A stretch of DNA of 64,000 nucleotides from positions 5,456,001 through 5,520,000 of the forward strand of contig AP026545.1 of the NCBI GenBank assembly GCA_026075535.2, given 5' to 3'. The notes under the pieces are model-generated. The model did no database searches. It was not told the DNA's origin and saw only the letters and a list, made by a program, of their open reading frames with translations. Made by a program: the position numbers and the translations under genes. This DNA comes from Tricholoma matsutake. Taxonomy: Eukaryota; Basidiomycota; Agaricomycetes; Agaricales; Tricholomataceae. Within the stretch, counting starts at the first letter, position 1; each line of letters opens with the position of its first letter. Shown piece by piece: positions 8,163-19,068 of the stretch.

Positions 8163-11100
8163 CCAATGACTCTGAAACCCATAAACAATCAACAAATGAC
8201 ATCTACCAGGCAAAGCTTGGGGAAAGCACAAACCCATATGCTCCATTCTCATCAGAGATTGACTGGGCTGTTGCTCGCTGGGCAAAACTTCAGGGGCCAA
8301 GTTCAACAGCCTTTTCAGAATTGCTCAGAATACCAGGTGTACGTTGATCACTCATGAGATTCTTGAATGGCTGTACTGAGAAAGTTTGATCAGATCACTG
8401 AGAAGCTTGGCCTCTCTTACTCCAATACTCAAGAGCTCAACAACATCATTGATAAGAAGTTGCTGGGTCGTCCACCATTCAGATGCCAAGAAGTAATTGT
8501 TGACGGTCAGGCATTTGATGTTTATTTCCGAGATATCATGGCATGTGTCTGTGGGCTTTTTGGGGACCCTGAATTCTCGCAACACTTGAAGACTGCACCA
8601 GAATGTCATTATATAGATCCAGATAAGACCATACAAAGGTATGATGAAATGCATACAGGGAATTGGTGGTGGTCAACTCAGGTTCATATTCTAACCACTC
8701 TTGCCGATTGTTTCCCTGAATTGTTAAGTTAGACTTTGCTCGATAAAGACTTGCCTGGAGGAACAATTGTCCCACTTCTGATATCTACTGACAAGACTCA
8801 AGTAATGATCTTTCGGACCAAAAGTGCTTATCCTATGTATCTTATGATTGGAAATATACCCAAGGAGATTCACTGTAAACCTTCCTGTCATTCATATGTC
8901 CTCCTTGTAGTGTTTACAGGTCCAGTTCAGTCCGGTTTTTTATGTCTAAATGGGGCAACCACAACCGCAACCAGTCCAAAACTGACCCAGATATTGCTGA
9001 ACTGCAACCGGACTGCATAGGACCAGTCCATATCAGTCCATGGACTGAAAAAAACCAGTTTGAACCAACTTTTTGCTGTAAAATTTGTTGTACCAATATA
9101 ACCCATATACTTCTCAACAACTATTAATTGGACTATCTTACCATTACACAAGCAGTTGGATATTGTAATTCCCTGGCGACAGGTCCAACTTTTAAGAGAT
9201 TTCATCAAGATCTGACAGAGATATGACCGAAACAAAAGTACATTGTATTCCATGTTGTAGTTTGTAGTTTGTAGTTACAACTTGTTAGGGCTGTTAAATG
9301 AATCAAATACACATGGTATAGATGTTTATGTATGTTATTCCTATGCCTTGGATAATGTCCAATTGTGCCCAACATTTTTGTAGCACAAGGTATAAACAGT
9401 ACAGTCACAGCTGCTCAAATGACATCAAAATACTCACATCAAAATGTATTTTGTCATATCTCTCTCAGTTCTCAACCGTTTTTGATGGTCCAGGGAGCGA
9501 AATTGAAGCCATTATGTGTGGGAATCAGGGAGTATAGTGTACATGACCTATAAACCGGTTGAAACCGGTTCAGATTGGTTTTCATCGGTTCAATGATATT
9601 TGTCAAAGCAAAAGACTGGCAACTGGACTGCAAAAGACCGGTCCTATAAATAGCCACCTGACGAACTGGACTTTGGTTCAGTTCAGTCCAGTTTCGGTCT
9701 TTTTCTGGTTCATAGGACCGGACCTTTAAACACTACCTCCTTGGATATCTCCCCACCACCAGTCTTGAGCATATCACCAATCGTGCAAAGTGAAGGTGTT
9801 GTCTTGCCAATCTCTTTCATGCAGCGATGGATATCATTACTGCCCCATTACAAGAAGCTGGGACTTTGGGCCAAGTCCTTGTTACAGGGGAAGGAGTGTG
9901 TTATCGCTGTCATCCTCTTTTGGCATGCTACATTTGTGACTACCCTGAGCAAGTTCTTGTATGCTGCTGCAAAACTGGAGAATGTCCAAAGTGTCCAATC
10001 CCAAGATGCAAAGTAGGAGAAGAAAGCAAGAATTTATATCTGTTCTGAGATCTGGAACAGATTCTTGATGCCTTATCTCTCATTGATGATATACTGTCCT
10101 TCCATCAGGCTTGCAGGGAGGCTGGCATTAAAACTGTCTTTCAGCCTTTCTGGGAAAAGCTTCCATATTCCAATATCTTTCAATCTATAACTTCCAACAT
10201 ACTTCATCAGCTTTACCAAGGCATTCTGAAGCATCTCAAGTCATGGATTATCTCTGCATATGGAGCAATAGAAATTGATGCGCGATGTCGCCAACTACCT
10301 CCCAATCACAATATCTGGGTTTTCATGAAGGGAATCAGCACCTTGACATGAGTCACTGGACAAGAGCATGAGGAGATGTCACACTTCCTGCTTGGATTAA
10401 TCATTGACCTGCCTTTGGCAAATGGGATGGATAGCAAAAGACTCATTGCATGTCTCCATGCATTTCTTGACTTTCTCTATCTTGCACAATATCCTGAACA
10501 CAGTGAGGAAACACTCTCTGATATGCAAGCTGCTCTCGACTCCTTTCATGCCAACAAAACTATCATCATCGATCTCAAAATCAGGGACCAGTTTCAACTT
10601 CCAAAGCTTGAAAGTCTTAATCATTTCATTGCATCCATCAGGGACTTTGGGGCCCTTGATAACTGTAACACTGAATACACAGAGCGCTTACACATTGACT
10701 TGGCAAGAGGTGTACCAAGCTACAAACCATAAAGATGAATATCCACAAATGACTCTCTGGCTTGATAGAAAGGAGAAGATAGTTTGGCATGACAAGTTCA
10801 TTCTCTGGCGTTTGACAGGGCAAGCAGGAAATATTCCTCCATTACCAACCCTCTGACTGTCAGCTCGTCAGCTCAAGATGACAAAATGGCCATCTACCAC
10901 TGTGATGCTTATTGATCTTCCCACTCTATATGGGGTCCCATTCTTCATTGCTGCACTCACCAGATATGTTGCTCAATTCCATAATCCTACTCTTGATGGT
11001 CGTACACTGGAGAATGCAGTGTATGGTGTCAACATTGATTTCTCTTGCATCTTCATCTTCCATCAAATCAAATTCATTCGCCATGATCCAATCAAAAATG

Positions 11101-11611
11101 AACATGCAACTGTGGATGCAATTCATGTCCAGCCTTCTAGAAGGGATCACCAAGGGGATGATCTCCCAGGTCGCTTTGATGTAGCCTTGATTGAAACAAA
11201 GTCTCCACCATCATCTCTGAGAGGTATGCACTTTCCTGATATTTGTGGGTATTGGTAGCTCTTGTTCAATCACCTGACAGATTATTGTGCTGCTCGTGTA
11301 CAACTAGTCTTCACTTTATCAGCTGAAGCAATGGACCGTCTTTTTCCAAGCACCCCAAGTGACCTGCGCCCATGCCATTTGGCATATGTTGATTGGTTCT
11401 CAACTTTCACACACCACGTAGTGGTAATCTGGCAAGTATAGTTCCTGTCACATCTATTGTGTCTAGCCTTCATCTGCTACCACAATTTGGACCGATCTGT
11501 GATCAGAGCTGGACAAGCTCAAATGTTCTGGATCACTGCGAGAGTTTCTTCATCAATAGCTTTGGAGACCATGACCATGACATTCACAGTCTGATTAATA
11601 GTTATAACTTA
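8163..11611 (+). pseudogene. Plavaka-type transposase relic (CACTA superfamily)
   Basis: Successive pieces read as one protein of the Plavaka family common in Agaricomycetes. 8163-8340 includes 'NPYAPFSSEIDWAVARWAK'. 8390-8900 includes 'DEMHTGNWWWSTQ', 'ISTDKTQVMIF' and 'AYPMYLMIGNIPKEI'. 9740-10340 includes 'CHPLLACYICDYPEQ' and 'GAIEIDARCRQLPPNHN'. 10375-10850 includes 'LDFLYLAQYPEHS' and 'EYTERLHIDLAR'. 10878-11611 holds C-terminal pieces. Damage includes stops (8356, 8730, 9804, 10046, 10348 and others), frameshifts near 10715 and 11258, and the MITE at 8908-9735. Between the MITE flanks the frame joins perfectly (HSYVLL to GYLPTT). It cannot encode an active transposase. The family assignment rests on remembered family motifs; I did not identify the element's terminal repeats. 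Confidence 0.8.
8908..9735. mobile_element. hAT-type MITE 2, nested in the Plavaka relic
   Basis: The element begins TAGTGTTTACAGGTCC and its other end, read inward, is TAGTGTTTAAAGGTCC, so the terminal inverted repeats match at 15 of 16 positions. A perfect 8-bp duplication CCTCCTTG flanks it (8900-8907 and 9736-9743). It is 828 bp long with no coding sequence. Subterminal regions repeat phrases such as 'ccagttcagtcc' and 'accggtt' in both orientations. It differs from MITE 1 in sequence. Being nested in a decayed transposase, it inserted after the Plavaka element. Confidence 0.88.
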
Positions 11612-11654
11612 TAATCATGTCATAAGATAGTATAATACTTGAAGTATTATACCT

Positions 11655-11746
11655 CTTTTATATGAGATTATACTAAATTATACTATAAAAATATATAATT
11701 ATATGTAATTATACTATAAAAATATATAATTATATGTAATTATAGA
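11655..11746. repeat. AT-rich short tandem repeat
   Basis: Two copies of a ~35-bp AT-rich unit containing 'atatataattatatgtaatt' sit beside further A/T runs just after the last Plavaka coding trace. I see no gene here. Confidence 0.7.
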
Positions 11747-11762
11747 TTTGGGTTTTTCCTGA

Positions 11763-12300
11763 TGTAGCAGGAGAGGGTCTCATATCTTAGTTAGTTCTCC
11801 ATTGTTTGTTGTGATCTTAGGCTTAATTTTAATCTAATATACAGTCATTTCAATGTTCCAAAGAGACGAGAGGGTTGTATTTGCTCATTCTTGTCTGATG
11901 CCAATATCTTTGTTAGAAGGTGGGTAGCAGGAGAAGGTCTCATATATAGGTGAGTTCTGCATCGTTTTTTGTGACCTTAGGCTTAATTATAATCTAATAT
12001 ACAGTCGTTTTAATGTTCCAAAGAGACAAGAGGGTTGTGGTTGCTTGTTCTTTTTCGATGCCAACATCTTTGTTAGAAGGGGGTAGCAGGAGAAGGTCTC
12101 ATATATAGGTGAGTTCTCCATTGTTTTTTGTGATCTTAGGCTTAATTATAATCTAATATACAGTCATTTCAATGTTCCAAAGAGATGAGAGGGTTGCAGT
12201 TGCTCATTCTTTTCCAATGCCAACATCTTTTTTGGAATAGTGAGAGGGTTCATATTTTGGTAAGTACTCTGTCATTTGTTAGGTTCTAATCTACTTTACA
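11763..12300. repeat. Minisatellite, ~160-bp unit, about 3.4 copies
   Basis: Units start at 11763, 11924 and 12083 with 'gtagcaggagaaggtctc', giving spacings of 161 and 159 bp. A partial fourth unit starts near 12240 ('gagagggttcatat'). Each contains 'cttaggcttaattataatct' and 'aatgttccaaagagac'. Copies differ at scattered positions. No coding potential is apparent. The origin is unknown; it could be an expanded piece of a transposon. Confidence 0.85.
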
Positions 12301-12374
12301 GTTGTTCTGAAGTCCTGAAGAGTAGTAGAGTAGTAGTATATGAGTGTCCCATCCCCCCAAACCCTCAGATTTGT

Positions 12375-12517
12375 GGGGGGTTTGGGTATATGATGTAACA
12401 TGTAGTAATACCTGTAACACCATGGTAACACTGCAGGAACACTGTACCCTTACCCATGCGGGTACGGTGTTCACGGGTATGGGTACAGGTATGTGAAAAT
12501 ATACCCGAGGGTTACCC
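12375..12517. mobile_element. Truncated fragment related to MITE 1
   Basis: This matches the right end of MITE 1 (about 2010-2118): both have 'gtaacac' then 'aacactgtaccc', 'tacccatg.gggtac.gtgttcacgggtatggg', and 'aaaatatacccgagggttaccc'. The terminal TAGGGCATGGC is absent and the sequence turns into Gypsy-like flank after about 12517. It is a 5'-truncated, end-eroded relative without a visible target duplication. Confidence 0.65.
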
Positions 12518-12654
12518 CTGGAGTTTGCTATGAGCAACTGCTATACAGGACATTTGAGCCAAATGAGTGGGTGCCAGTCCAAGCTAGTCTGTGCAGAGTC
12601 CACACAGACTCTGTGCAGAATATATGGGGGACAGTAAAGACCTCAAAATCCAGG

Positions 12655-15362
12655 TGAGAATCAAATCTTTGTCACCTGCGATGCCAGCCAAAGATGCACT
12701 GGTGCTGTCCTTTTATTTGGTTCCACTTGGGAGAATGCAAGACCAGTGGCTTTCGAAAGCCAACAACTCAAGAGTGCTGAACTACACTACCCTGTTCATG
12801 AACAGGAGATGCTTGCTATCATCTGCACAATCAAAAAGTGGTGTTCAGACCTCCTGGGGTCACACTTCACAATCTACACAGGCCACCAGATGCTCCAGAA
12901 CTTTGACATTCAAAAGGAACTCTCAAGCAACAGGCTCGATGGATGGAATACATGTCACAGTACAACTGCTCCATCAAATACATCAATGGAGACAATAACT
13001 GCATGGTGGACATGCTATCCTGCCTTCCTGACACTGTAGATACATATTCCAACATCCTCGCAGGTGTCTTTGAGATCCACTCAGACCCCAGCTTTATGCA
13101 AGACATCAAAGAGGGATACCACACTGACCCATGGTGCAAAGGTCTGGCAGCAGATCTCGCACAAGGTGTCACCGATGATGATGCTCAACCCGGAAACCCA
13201 AACAAAACCTACTAAATGGCTTCAGATGGTATAACACCAGTTAGAGGAAGGATGCGAGGCCCTCTAGATGTCACCTGTCAGACTGACCATCAAATAGTCA
13301 TAAAAAGACTGCTTGTCGAAGCAATTTAAAGCTAAAAGAATGTGTTTCATGGAATTTTGGAGAATTTCATAGCTAGATCGATGAATTCGGAGTGTGCAAA
13401 TATGTTTGGACACAAGATCAGGGGACTAGACAAGTAGTAGAAGCAAAGCAAAGACAAATCGAGGGAAATGAGAGCAAAAATAGCATAATGCGAGGATTTT
13501 CAAGGATTTTCAAAGATTTTCAAAGAATTTTAGCATAAAACACCAAACTTCAGACTGAATAAGACTAAACTGAACTCTCAAATCACTGTGATCTGGGAGG
13601 AAGATGGTGACTTTCTTGTTTTTCTTTGTATCTAGTACATCTTTTTATATAAAATAAAGAAACTACCTAAAAAGGCTAGAGAACATGAGGCAAACATGTG
13701 GAAAACTCAAGGCAAAAGACAATAGAAGTATATCAGAACAATAAAGCAAGACTAGAAAGGGTGAATATAACACATGATGAAGAAATAATAAGAAAGAATA
13801 GCTAAAAGCAGACTGTCCTTGTTATAAATTGCATTAAACATTGGAAACTGCTTTGAGTGGATTGTATGCGTGAACATGTGGTCAAAATGTGTTCAATATA
13901 CTCGAGATAGTGTCCCATGTGTCCAGCATGCATCTGAAGATCATTCAAATAGGAAATACTGTGTCTGAAGATGTTTTTCAAGGTTCAAGGTTTTTCGAAG
14001 ATTTTTGAAGTTTCTTTGGACTTCATTTGTGGCCCGAAATTGGTGCAATATTGCTCGAAACTGGTTCAGAACTCATCAACGATGTTCCAAGTGTATATTA
14101 TGAGCTGTACGAAGGTCGGGGGAATTGTATTATGGTGGCTGAAGGGATGTGAAGAATTTTGAAGCATTGTTCAAAGTATTGCGAAGATTTTTGAAGCATT
14201 TTCATGACTTTGTAGAGGTTCATAGAGGTTCGTATGGGTTTGTAGAGCTTTGTAGAGGTCTGTAGAGACTCATAGAGCTTCAATAATGATCGTAGATGTG
14301 TTTTCCAAGCTTGAACGACAAGGTGGACCTATCACCGACAGCAAACTAAACATCACAGAACGGAACAGACTTATATTCATCACCAACTGACTAATCATTC
14401 CAAAGCACAAACAGTTGCATGAAGATGTATTCAGGCTTGTGCATGACAACCTCAGCCATTTTGGTGCAGAAAAATCTTACAACACCCTCCACAACAACTT
14501 CTACTGGCCAAACATGTGGCACGACCTCATGAACACCTATGTCCTGTCTTGCAGTGAGTGCCAGCATAACAAATGCTGGACTTCTAAACCTGCTGGGCCC
14601 CTCCACCCACTACCCATCCCAGATAGGCATTTTGAATCAGTCACAATTGATTTCATTGGACCACTCCCCAAAGATGATGGATACAATGTGATTGTCACCA
14701 TGACAGATCAACTGGGTGCCAATGTCCAATTGGCAGCCTGCAAAACCAACATGACCACAGAAGAATTTGCCACTGTCTTCTTTGACAAGTGGTTCTGCAA
14801 AAATGGTTGCCCCCTGGAACTGATCACAGATCATGACAAACTGTTCGTCTTGAAATTTTGGAAAGTGCTAATGAAACTATCAGGGATCAAACACAAAATG
14901 TCGACAGCATATCACCCACAAACTGACAAATCATCAGAACATTCTATTAAGACAGTGGTACAAGCTCTCTGGTTCCATGTCAAGTGAAATCAGACTGGCT
15001 GGGCAAAAGCATTACCTAAAGTGCATTTCAACATCATGAGCACACTCAATGCCTCAACAGGATTCACCCCTTTCATGCTAAAGTCAGCACCCCACATTTA
15101 ATTCCACCTTTAACCAACGAAAACTTAATTGACACAATGTGACAAAACCCTGAAAATACATCAAACACCCCCTTACAACTACACTGACATCTGATGGAGA
15201 AGACCTAGCTCAGGCTGTTATTTCCCAACTGGCAGATAATCTCCTTGATGCAAAAGACTCCCTCACCACAGCCAAAATTAACCAGGCACACCATGCCAAC
15301 AAGGATCGGGCACCTGACCCCATATTTGACCTGGGCGATCAGGTACTACTAGCCACAGCTCA
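12655..15362 (+). pseudogene. Ty3/Gypsy pol relic (RNase H and integrase)
   Basis: 12655-13010 reads an RNase H domain ('FVTCDAS', 'GAVLLFGSTW', 'YPVHEQEMLAII') with a frame change near 12740. 12943-13215 continues with 'SIKYINGDNNCMVDMLS'. After an insertion, 14330-14987 encodes integrase: a zinc-binding HHCC region ('HDNLSHFGAEKSY', 'CSECQHNK') and a catalytic core ('VTIDFIGPLPKDDGY', 'LELITDHDKLF', 'STAYHPQTD'). The second catalytic aspartate appears in 'ITDHDKLF'; the glutamate region reads 'KSSEHSIK'. Further traces reach about 15360. Reverse transcriptase, protease and gag are missing upstream, stops are frequent, and no LTRs were identified. It is an inactive fragment. Confidence 0.85.
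13230..14330. repeat. Dispersed repeat, copy 2, inserted in the Gypsy relic
   Basis: About 1.1 kb of non-coding sequence separates the RNase H/linker part from the integrase part of the Gypsy relic. From about 13550 it parallels the left edge of the window and ends at the same phrase 'gtggacctatca'. The left end is uncertain (somewhere 13216-13270) and I could not find a convincing target duplication. The right part (14140-14285) has many short 'ttgaag' and 'tagag' phrases in loose tandem. Confidence 0.5.
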
Positions 15363-16160
15363 TCAATGACATGAATACATGCAGGAGAAAGACAGACATG
15401 CTGCTAACCGCCAGAGGAACTGAGTATTTCATTGACAAGATCATCAAACCAACATACATGTGGATGCGGAAAGCAATTCCTTGTGTGATGGCTCAGCTAT
15501 GGGCCCGAGGCAGATCTCTGACTGCCATGCCAAGAACTTGCTGACACTGAAGTGTATGCCAACTGGATTAAGATGCACAAGTTGTAGCAAATTTTTCAAA
15601 ACTTGGGAGAGTGTAAGAATGTTCTTACATCTACTTACTAATACACATGGTCACCTGACCATTCAGACACCTATGTACATGAACCGTTGTACTTATCTTT
15701 ATCTTATCCTCATACCTTCCACAATACACCTCGTTCCACTTTAGTTTCTGCATGACCTTAGTGTTGGCACCTGCATCTTTCCAATACCATTTCATTATGG
15801 CAGGCTAGTCTTTGACCAGATACTATCTGGACCCTGATGCTTGTCAAACAGCACTTATCCCTCATGTGTCATGCTATAGATGATATTACAGGTAATGAAT
15901 AGGACTTAGTCTGTAATCTGGTAACTGTTTTATGAAGCTCTTGTCATTTTTCTGAGTCTATTTATGAATCTGAGTCTATTGTATGAGCCATACTGAGCCA
16001 TATGACCATATTATGGCTGTCTAGTGACCCATACCATACTGTCAAGTCTGTTGCACACAAGGTATATGGTACGGTTGTCAGTACAGGTACAGCCATAAAT
16101 CTACTGTACAGTGTACAGCCATAACCATATATGGTACAGTTGGCAGCCCTATGAACTGCC
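15363..16160. other. Repeat debris with one hAT-like terminus
   Basis: No gene is visible. The stretch 15960-16150 repeats 'gagccatactgagccata' and 'gtacagccataac' phrases in both orientations and ends, read inward on the minus strand, as TAGGGCTGCCAACTGTACC at 16150-16132, a hAT-like terminus. The partner end was not found, so this is probably a truncated MITE. Confidence 0.4.
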
Positions 16161-16886
16161 TCCACAGGCTCCACTGCTGCAAGCACCTGCAGTGCACAAT
16201 CAACACCAATGAGACAGGTTCATGACCAGGAGCCCACTAGTGACCACTCGGTGCTCATAGGCAGATATGGGACACTAACAGCCAGCTGTTTCAGTAAATA
16301 CCAATATTATATAGCTTATAGGAATTAAAATATAGTTTAATTAGCCTTCAAAAGAGTTCATGAGGGTATAGCTCCCAAAGTGATCAATTCGAAGTTAAAC
16401 GATGCGCTAGTACTTTGTTTTTTCTTTTTCAGCCTCCGGATCCGGAGGTACCGCGGTTCGCGTTCTGTATTTTATTTTTTTATTTTTTTTATTTTTTTTT
16501 ACTTCGACCTATCGGTATCGATCCGTGTGAAAGCATGAGCTTGCAGACCCATTTACTATACGTTACGTTCATCAGAGGCTAGAACCATAGTCTTATTCGC
16601 TTCACGGAATCAGGGCGACGGAACATTCTTGAAATGCTGCCGTCCATCCTAATGGTGTAGAGTATGTGACAACTGCAATTGCTGATCTGTGGACCGTGAT
16701 ACAACGAAATGAGAGCTCAGCAATGTTAAGGTTGCTATATGACCCTGATTTTAAATTGTTAGTCCACGTTAGTACAGATTAGGATGCGCAGATTTTTGGT
16801 TCCTGAGTTCACTGTTGTCAACTTATTCGACGCGTAAAACCAACAATCGCACAAGTCAGGAGGCTAGGACTCAACGTAATGAAGGC
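16161..16886. other. Transition from repeats to gene island; promoter region
   Basis: This spacer has no coding region I can support. It contains a perfect 16-bp palindrome (16433-16448) followed by poly-T/A tracts (16467-16500). The last 300 bp probably form the promoter and 5' leader of the gene starting at 16887. Confidence 0.5.
16433..16448. promoter_or_regulatory. Perfect 16-bp palindrome CCTCCGGATCCGGAGG
   Basis: The two halves are exact reverse complements with no loop. It contains back-to-back CGGA triplets, a pattern that fungal Zn2Cys6 dimers can bind. It lies 440 bp upstream of the first intact gene. A regulatory role is inference only. Confidence 0.35.
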
Positions 16887-18980
16887 ATGGGGTTTTTCTC
16901 ATCCAGAAAGGTCGAAGGCAACGAGCACCATCTCACTACAACTGGGATTACCAGTGGCAGTGCCACTGCGTCAAACGACAAATCCGTCGTCCACGTTATT
17001 CGCTCCAGATTTGTGCGTTCTTGCTTCTTTTCATCTCAGTCAAGCGGTAAATTAATGCTTTATGGCCTGTACGTGCAGTACGGCAAGAACAAAGGCAAAG
17101 AACGCGGAGAACAACTACAGACCTCATCATTTACGACGCATGGCGCGACCGTGGCGCATACCCTCTCAATCTCCAGCGATGCCACGCCTACAAAGCGCGG
17201 TGCTACCACGACGCCCAGCCCGCTTTCTGGCAGGACCAAGTCTGCCGGTCCCAGCATACTGCGTACCCAACATGAGCACTTGCCTATTTCTCCGCCGTCG
17301 GGGGCTGCACACCCGCCAATGGATGACGTATTGGGCCCAATGTCTGTTCCGCCCTCGCCTCGGTCCCGAAACCAGCCATCAGTGGAACTCAGGAGTTCGG
17401 AAGCCGCGCCAGCGCCTCGCAAACCTACTGATAGTGTCACGTACGTTCCTTGCCTCATCATCTTGTTATGCGGAAGATTATCACTGTGATCATCAACAGG
17501 ATGACATTGGCGCAACGACTCAATGAATTGGCAGTGGCAAATTCTGAGGGTCTCCTCGAGTCAGTATCATCTCTTTTTGATCAAATGCAGTGCCCTTATT
17601 ATCTTCATTCAGTGACGACGAATACCGTCTCCTACGACAAAATTTATTCGAAAGATTCGCCAGTAGTGCAATTGTGCCAACAGAAGCTTCGGTTGTACCC
17701 GTTGCTGGACCGCGTCAACGTGGGAATGGTTCAGCTGAAGAAGGCAGACGTGAGCAAGCCTGTATATATATATTATACACGTTGCTCAACCCTTATCAAT
17801 AATAACAGGTACGGCTCGACCGTTATCAAATTTCCAAGTGGACCTCCATCGTTCTTCCTCCGTAGCTTCAAAGAGCTCGGTAGCCTCGGGCGTTGCTAGT
17901 TTCTTGCGACGGGCCACTAGTCGACGGAGACACGGAAGCTCAAAAGACTCGAGCGATACCTCGAGCATCATCTCGTCGACATCTAAAGTCTCCAATATAT
18001 TTAGGCCCCGTCTTTCCAAAAGACCAAGCAACTCCTCTGTACTGACAGCGTCGCAAATGCAGGCCGATGCGATCTCCATTTCATCACGACAGAATGGAGT
18101 GGGCTCGGATCGCACACATTCTGATTATTCACAACACTTTCCCCCGAGCGTGGTACGTTCAACAACGAGCGTCCGGCGGTTTGGCACACCACCGTCGTCG
18201 TTCCCGTCGCGTACCGTTGGAAGCGAAGCTAGGTATACGGGGTTTGACATAAATGACGATGAACATTTGAAAACAACAGTTGAGATTCGTCAGGAGATCT
18301 TGTCAGTTGAGGCTGAAGCGAAGAGTCTAATGGACGCATTCAACGGCCTAGAAGTGACAACGCTTGCCAGAGTTCGGCGGCGCCAGGGGCGTGCACCACA
18401 ACTGTCAGGAGAGACTGGGAGAAGAAGTCAGTCTGATTTGCTATCAATACTAAGCCCGGAGGGCCGATCGCAGAGACGGGTTGTTATTGCGGAGACCGAT
18501 GTGGCATCGATCAGGTCAGGGACATCGGCAGGAACAGCGCCTTCGATTGCAAAAACAGTATATTCTGGTCGAAAGATATTGCGGTCCAAGGGCAGTCTGA
18601 ACGCATCACTTTCAATATCAAGACCTGAGTCGTTGCACCGGAAGAATTCATCATCAAGTATAGGTTCACAGAGGGCTACTCGATCTGGGGCGGTGCCTCC
18701 CGTGCCTTCGTTGCCTTCAAGCTACGGACATCTTGGGATGGCTAAGAGCTCTAATGCGAGCTTGACACGGAGCACCGGGATGAGTGTACTTGTTGAAGAT
18801 GAACAACTGGTTGGGGGTTCCACTATGCGGATCCAGGAGGACGAAGCGCAACTAGAAAATGAAATGGAAGAGATTAGACGGCGCAGGGAAGAGGTTGGTG
18901 GACGTTATGAGGCGCGGCTGGAGTATTTGAGGGCAAAGTTGAAGGGAGCTCAACTGCATGAAAAATTGTTGAAGAAATGA
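16887..18980 (+). CDS. Conserved-looking Ser/Arg-rich protein with C-terminal coiled coil
   Basis: Five exons (16887-17012, 17079-17440, 17500-17559, 17613-17749, 17809-18980) join in frame to 618 codons. I chose the ATG at 16887 because it begins 'MGFFSSRKVEG' and lies nearest the first block; an upstream frame to 16815 has no ATG. The protein is largely disordered: Ser/Pro/Thr-rich to about residue 170, a short structured piece 'DDEYRLLRQNLFERF' near residues 182-200, a basic Ser-rich region, an acidic/helical piece around 'RQEILSVEAEAKSLMDAF', and a C-terminal coiled coil ('QLENEMEEIRRRREEV'). I do not recognise a named family. Its stop is only 88 bp before the next start codon on the same strand. 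Function is unknown; the layout suggests a cytoskeletal or scaffold role, which is speculation. Confidence 0.8.
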
Positions 18981-19068
18981 GATTAGATTAGATAATGGAG
19001 TCTATTATTAATAGATCAACGAGGCGGCTCTGTAACCAAGGAACATAATTTTCACTAATAAGTGAAAA

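Noticed and set aside
17590..18260. Alternative frames inside the first intact gene, including minus frames
   Set aside because: The five-exon model keeps one frame through all splice sites. The others are broken at each junction.
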